Below are positions 23,181-26,287 of a stretch of 26,287 nt of DNA, piece after piece. The stretch is from positions 1-26,287 of the forward strand of contig NZ_FNNQ01000022.1 in NCBI RefSeq assembly GCF_900106775.1, in the 5' to 3' direction. The first letter of the stretch is position 1. Each line of letters opens with the position of its first letter. The translations under genes and the position numbers were made by a program. The DNA comes from Marininema mesophilum. Lineage in GTDB: Bacteria > Bacillota > Bacilli > Thermoactinomycetales > DSM-45169. Below the pieces are notes generated by a model, which worked only from the letters and a program-made list of their open reading frames with translations, did no database searches and was not told the DNA's origin.

Positions 23181-23214
23181 GGGAGATGGGGCGTTAGCCA
23201 TCATCTCCCTTTTG
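23181..23214 (+). terminator. Intra-operon terminator between the binding protein and permease genes
   Basis: GGGAGATG (23181-23188) pairs with CATCTCCC (23202-23209), followed by TTTTG. It lies 17 bases after the binding protein stop and about 40 before the next gene, and probably gives partial termination. Confidence 0.7.
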
Positions 23215-23254
23215 TTATTCATCCTTTTCATCATGATAAAAGAGGTGAGCCTTC

Positions 23255-23908
23255 ATGGGAAGTTTTTCTCTATTAGCCGCCTATAAACAAGAGTTTATCG
23301 ATGGTTTTCTCACTACCCTATCCGCTAGCCTGCTAGCTCTTGTCCTCAGTCTCGCCATCGGCACCATCATCGCTTGTTGCCGATTATCTCAAGTTAAGCC
23401 ATTGGAATGGATCGGTACCGTTTATGTGGAATTTTTCCGTAATACCCCCCTAGTAATTCAAGTATTCTTCTTTGCGATGGGATTACCTAGTCTAGGATGG
23501 AACATATCTGAATTTAGTGCAGGGGCGATTGGGCTATCCATCTACACGGGGGCATTTATCGCTGAAGCTTTTCGGGCAGGAATTCAGTCCGTCTCCAAAG
23601 GGCAAATGGAAGCTTCTCGTTCCTCTGGGATGACCTATTTTCAATCGATGAGGTATATCATCCTTCCCCAAGCTTTTAAAATCGTCATCCCACCACTCGG
23701 TAATCAATGCGTCAACCTAGTAAAAAACTCCTCTGTGTTGGCAATCATCGCAGGTGGGGATTTGCTCTATGCCGCAGATGCAGTTAGCTCACAAACCTTT
23801 GAAATCAACATGACTTACATCTTCGTTGCTCTACTCTATTTAGTGATTACACTTCCCCTAAGCTTTGGGGTGAACCTACTGGAACGCCGGCTAGCCCGTC
23901 ATTCTTAA
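23255..23908 (+). CDS. glnM: Amino acid ABC transporter permease (GlnM-like)
   Basis: This 217-aa membrane protein is of the His/Glu/Gln/Arg/opine family, with about five helices. The EAA loop is visible as EAFRAGIQSVSKGQMEASRS followed by GMTYFQSMRYIILPQAF, which contacts the ATPase. Signature VEFFRNTPLVIQVFFFAMGL is typical. It forms a heterodimer with the permease encoded 20 bases downstream. Ribosome site AGAGGTGA precedes the ATG. Confidence 0.88.
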   Translation: MGSFSLLAAYKQEFIDGFLTTLSASLLALVLSLAIGTIIACCRLSQVKPLEWIGTVYVEFFRNTPLVIQVFFFAMGLPSLGWNISEFSAGAIGLSIYTGAFIAEAFRAGIQSVSKGQMEASRSSGMTYFQSMRYIILPQAFKIVIPPLGNQCVNLVKNSSVLAIIAGGDLLYAADAVSSQTFEINMTYIFVALLYLVITLPLSFGVNLLERRLARHS

Positions 23909-23928
23909 CTGAAGGGGGAATAGAACTC

Positions 23929-24582
23929 ATGGATTTTAATAGTGCCTTCGATCCAACCAATCTATCTTTTCTGTTTCAGGGGTTTCTTGTCACATTAAAG
24001 ATTGCTTTCTTCGCCATTCTACTCAGTTTTGTAATTGGAATCATCCTGGGTGTTTGTCGGTATACAAAAATCCCGATCTTATCTCACCTTGCTACGCTTT
24101 ATATCGAAATGATCCGGAATCTCCCCCTCCTTCTTGTTATCTTCTTTGGTTACTTCGGATTACGAGAATGGGGAATAAAGTTACCGGTAACGATGTCAGT
24201 GATCATCAGTATGACTCTCTTCACCTCCGCTTTAGTTGCTGAGATTGTTCGTAGTGGTTTAAACTCCGTTGATAAAGGATTGATTGAAGCATCCCGAGCC
24301 CAAGGCTTCACCTATATCCAAACCCTTCGCTTCCTCGTACTTCCCCTGGGGCTCAAACGGACTATTCCACCGATGGTTAGTCAATTTATCAGCTTAATCA
24401 AAGACACATCCCTCGCTGTGGTGATTAGCCTACCAGAGATGACCCATAATGCCCAGATCATCTACAATAAACATTTCAATGCTACCATTCCGATCTTACT
24501 TATCGTTGCTTGCCTTTACTTTATCGTCAACTATTCCCTCTCTTTGGCTAGCCGTCGACTAGAGAAAAAGCTCGTTGGGTGA
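23929..24582 (+). CDS. glnP: Amino acid ABC transporter permease (GlnP-like)
   Basis: This 217-aa membrane protein is paralogous to the preceding permease and has the same length. The EAA region is AEIVRSGLNSVDKGLIEASR followed by AQGFTYIQTLRFLVLPLGL, and the YIEMIRNLPLLLVIFFGYFG segment corresponds to the family motif. It completes the importer as the second half of the channel. Ribosome site GAAGGGGG lies 10 bases before the ATG. It is the last gene of the operon; no U-tailed terminator follows at once, and the long hairpin at 24636-24702 may serve. Confidence 0.88.
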   Translation: MDFNSAFDPTNLSFLFQGFLVTLKIAFFAILLSFVIGIILGVCRYTKIPILSHLATLYIEMIRNLPLLLVIFFGYFGLREWGIKLPVTMSVIISMTLFTSALVAEIVRSGLNSVDKGLIEASRAQGFTYIQTLRFLVLPLGLKRTIPPMVSQFISLIKDTSLAVVISLPEMTHNAQIIYNKHFNATIPILLIVACLYFIVNYSLSLASRRLEKKLVG

Positions 24583-24635
24583 ACTACTTCCGACAAAACT
24601 GCAGATAAAATAAACGGAACAGGCTTCGATTAGAA

Positions 24636-24702
24636 ATAATAATAGAGAAGAATGGTGGGAGCTAAAGCAACTTTAGTTCCCACCATTCTTCTCTATTATT
24701 AT
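24636..24702. repeat. 32-bp near-perfect hairpin at the boundary with the AT-rich segment
   Basis: The arms 24636-24667 and 24671-24702 pair over 32 bp (31 Watson-Crick and one G-U) with a three-base loop CAA. No U-run follows on either strand, although the distal arm ends in TATTATTAT. It lies 54 bases past the importer operon and 30 bases before the Nudix gene. Confidence 0.75.
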
Positions 24703-24731
24703 GGATATAAAACCGCAATGGAGGATTACCT

Positions 24732-25181
24732 ATGAATCAACTATCAAAAAAAGTTCTGGGTTACATAGTTAGAAAAAATAATAATAATTGGGAATTATTA
24801 TTATTTGAGCATGCGGCTATTCCGGAAGCTGGTATTCAAATCCCTGGGGGTACCGTTGAAGATTTTGAAGATGATTTGTCTGCTGCATTATTACGTGAAA
24901 TCAGAGAAGAATCCGGTTTAGAAGATTTAACTGTGCTAACCGAAATATTGACAGAAAAATTTTATCATGACATAAAAAAAGAATGTCAGGAGAGACATTT
25001 TTTCGTTCTTATTACTTCCTCTAAAAAAAATAAATGGTCTCACACAGTTAATTCGTCGGGAAAGGACAGCGGTCTGCAATTCAACTACTACTGGAAAAAA
25101 CTTCACACTGTTTGCAATCTAGCAGCTAATCAACATATTGCAGTTAAACATGTCTTAAATTTTTTAGAAAAAAATTATTAA
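24732..25181 (+). CDS. Nudix hydrolase with a one-residue-longer Nudix box
   Basis: The 149-aa protein has a Nudix box running from PGGTVEDFE to REIREESGL (about 36-61). The REIREESG half holds the metal-binding glutamates; between the first Glu and RE there are eight residues where the classical box has seven. Nudix enzymes cleave nucleoside diphosphates linked to another moiety; the substrate here is unknown. The N-terminus KKVLGYIVRKNNNNWELLLF is the usual first strand pair. Ribosome site GGAGG lies before ATG 24732. Codons are much richer in A and T than in the genes to the left. It is followed after 25 bases by the cyclodeaminase-family gene and is probably cotranscribed with it. Confidence 0.82.
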   Translation: MNQLSKKVLGYIVRKNNNNWELLLFEHAAIPEAGIQIPGGTVEDFEDDLSAALLREIREESGLEDLTVLTEILTEKFYHDIKKECQERHFFVLITSSKKNKWSHTVNSSGKDSGLQFNYYWKKLHTVCNLAANQHIAVKHVLNFLEKNY

Positions 25182-25206
25182 AACTTATTCAAAAAGGAAT
25201 GATTCG

Positions 25207-26169
25207 ATGCCTACGCTTCTTCTATCAAAGATGGAAGTTAAACAACTTCTTGATGTAGATCATTTACTGCCATTATTAAAAAACGCATTTATAAAACACT
25301 CATTAGAGCGAACGATACCTGTACAGAAACACCGTTCTTCATTACCTGACTCTTTGAATAGTTCAGTTGTTTTATTCCCGGGATATACTCCAACTCTACC
25401 CGTTTATACGGTAAAAGTTCATGCTAAACACCCTAATTATCCACCTTCTATTAAAGGGGTTCTTCTTTTACATGATTTAAAAACAGGGGAGCTCTTAGCA
25501 ATCATGGACTCTACTTATTTAACGGCTGTCAGAACAGGATTAACAGCTGCTCTTGCAACTCATCATCTTGCTAATCCTTCAGCTGATACATTAACCATTA
25601 TTGGAGCGGGAGTACAAGGAGTATACCAACTTAGATACATAACAAAATTTCGTAAGATCAAGCAAGTATTTGTCTATGATACGAACCACCGTCAAGCTCA
25701 AACTTTTACTGATACTATGACCGAAGAAATAGGAATCCCTTTAATTGTTACCAAATCTTTAACTAAGGCTCTTTCATCTTCATCGATTATTATGACAGCA
25801 ACTTGGTCAAAAAAGCCATTTATTTTTGCTAATACCATTAGTCCAGGAACACATATTACTAGTCTAGGTTCAGATGAACCAAACAAAAACGAATTAGATA
25901 TTGATTTAATAAGAAATTCTTTGTTTATTTGCGATGATAGAGAATTAACCTTAAAATCAGGTGCATTATTTAATCATCAATCCCATTCTTCCACTATAGA
26001 TGCTGAGCTAGGGGATGTTTTAGCTGGTAGGCACCCCGGACGAACCCAAGAAAGCGAAATTACTATTTTTTCATCAGTGGGTTTAGCTTTTCAAGACCTA
26101 GTAGCTGCTTGGTCCGTTTATCAGAAGGCTATAGACAATAAAAACAAATATAGGAACATCACTTTGTGA
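25207..26169 (+). CDS. Ornithine cyclodeaminase / mu-crystallin family dehydrogenase
   Basis: The 320-aa protein has the family layout: an N-terminal domain with YTVKVHAKHPNYPPSIKGVL (substrate-binding Lys), GELLAIMDSTYLTAVRTGLTAALATHHLA, the Rossmann motif TIIGAGVQG (about 137-145), ITSLGSDEPNKNELD with the conserved Asp, and SSVGLAFQDLVAAWSVYQKA near the C-terminus. Members include ornithine cyclodeaminase, alanine dehydrogenase, ketimine reductase and SbnB; the substrate is not resolved. Like the Nudix gene it is AT-rich. Its stop codon TGA (26167-26169) coincides with the end of an IS200/IS605-like element, so the last residues may have been altered by insertion. Ribosome site AAAGGAATG precedes the ATG. 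Confidence 0.85.
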   Translation: MPTLLLSKMEVKQLLDVDHLLPLLKNAFIKHSLERTIPVQKHRSSLPDSLNSSVVLFPGYTPTLPVYTVKVHAKHPNYPPSIKGVLLLHDLKTGELLAIMDSTYLTAVRTGLTAALATHHLANPSADTLTIIGAGVQGVYQLRYITKFRKIKQVFVYDTNHRQAQTFTDTMTEEIGIPLIVTKSLTKALSSSSIIMTATWSKKPFIFANTISPGTHITSLGSDEPNKNELDIDLIRNSLFICDDRELTLKSGALFNHQSHSSTIDAELGDVLAGRHPGRTQESEITIFSSVGLAFQDLVAAWSVYQKAIDNKNKYRNITL

Positions 26170-26287
26170 ACAACTCGCCATTAGAAATGGCAGAGCTTCT
26201 CGCTTCATTGAATCGACCAACGTCGTATTCTCCACGAAGGCTTATTCCAAGCCTATATGAGGTTTTGTTTTAGCTGACCCTGTTCCA
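26166..26287 (-). mobile_element. Right end of an IS200/IS605 (IS1341-type) element with omegaRNA-like region, partial
   Basis: On the minus strand, after a short open frame end, comes TTCAATGAAGCGAGAAGC, then a hairpin CTC-T-GCCATT / AATGGC-GAG (within 26174-26195) and the end GTTGTTCAC. This arrangement (end of tnpB, AAGCGAGAAGC, a subterminal hairpin, a short end) is recalled from right ends of TnpB-bearing IS elements, where it also forms the 3' part of the omegaRNA. The element continues beyond the window. The exact end base is uncertain by a few bases. Confidence 0.55.
26242..26287 (-). CDS. Possible tnpB 3' end (partial)
   Basis: On the minus strand the window edge opens into GTGSAKTKPHIGLE and a TAA stop at 26242-26244. 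In the same frame the DNA past the stop reads AFVENTTLVDSMKREA, a pattern I recall at or after the end of TnpB proteins in related bacteria. Only 14 complete codons before the stop are visible, so the call rests on context with the right-end structure. Confidence 0.4.
   Translation of the reverse strand, partial: GTGSAKTKPHIGLE

Noticed and set aside
25207..26169. SbnB-type siderophore precursor enzyme
   Set aside because: The family fits, but no SbnA-like cysteine-synthase homologue or siderophore genes are in the window.
1..26287. CRISPR array, tRNA or rRNA genes
   Set aside because: No regularly spaced short repeats, cloverleaf-like segments or rRNA signatures were recognised on either strand by reading; a covariance search was not possible.

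Overview
The window looks like chromosomal DNA of an endospore-forming, low-to-moderate-GC Gram-positive bacterium of the Bacillales. Evidence: strong AGGAGG-type ribosome binding sites, TTG and GTG starts, U-tailed hairpin terminators, several spore-associated genes (a CotS/YutH-type kinase-fold protein, two small CotF-like coat proteins, a LytH-type M23 endopeptidase), and a scaffold of genes matching the Bacillus subtilis yutH-yutG-yutF-yutE-yutD-lipA-lytH neighbourhood. A family such as Thermoactinomycetaceae would fit, but that is an inference from gene content only.

Layout. Positions 135-2416 (minus strand) encode a two-component pair: a soluble double-GAF histidine kinase with a four-cysteine motif, translationally overlapped with a NarL-type regulator. 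Positions 2803-16040 are the yut-like scaffold, interleaved with extra genes: CotS/YutH-like protein, SDR oxidoreductase, PgpA/YutG phosphatidylglycerophosphatase, DUF1028 protein, metallo-beta-lactamase-fold hydrolase, YutF-type HAD phosphatase, SAM methyltransferase, YutE (DUF86), two coat proteins, a membrane O-acyltransferase, a MerR-headed RacA-like protein, a DUF3055 protein, a small conserved hypothetical protein, YutD, lipoyl synthase and a LytH-like peptidase.

Positions 16127-21196 (minus strand) hold three very similar tandem copies of a YfnA/CAT-type amino acid permease. Each lies in a unit of about 1.8 kb that includes its leader, and copies 2 and 3 also share a duplicated terminator. 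Positions 21572-24582 (plus strand) are an ABC importer operon with the gene order of B. subtilis glnQHMP, preceded by a near-consensus sigma-A promoter. Four amino acid uptake systems therefore sit side by side.

After a 32-bp hairpin at 24636-24702 the composition becomes clearly more AT-rich. A Nudix hydrolase and an ornithine-cyclodeaminase-family dehydrogenase follow. The window ends in what looks like the right end of an IS200/IS605-type element (tnpB 3' end plus omegaRNA-like region, minus strand) abutting the stop codon of the dehydrogenase gene.

No CRISPR array, rRNA or tRNA was recognised. No wholly new multi-gene system is evident. The best leads are the TnpB/omegaRNA end, the permease triplication with its conserved leader, the cysteine-bearing GAF kinase, and two enzyme-family proteins that lack a key catalytic residue.
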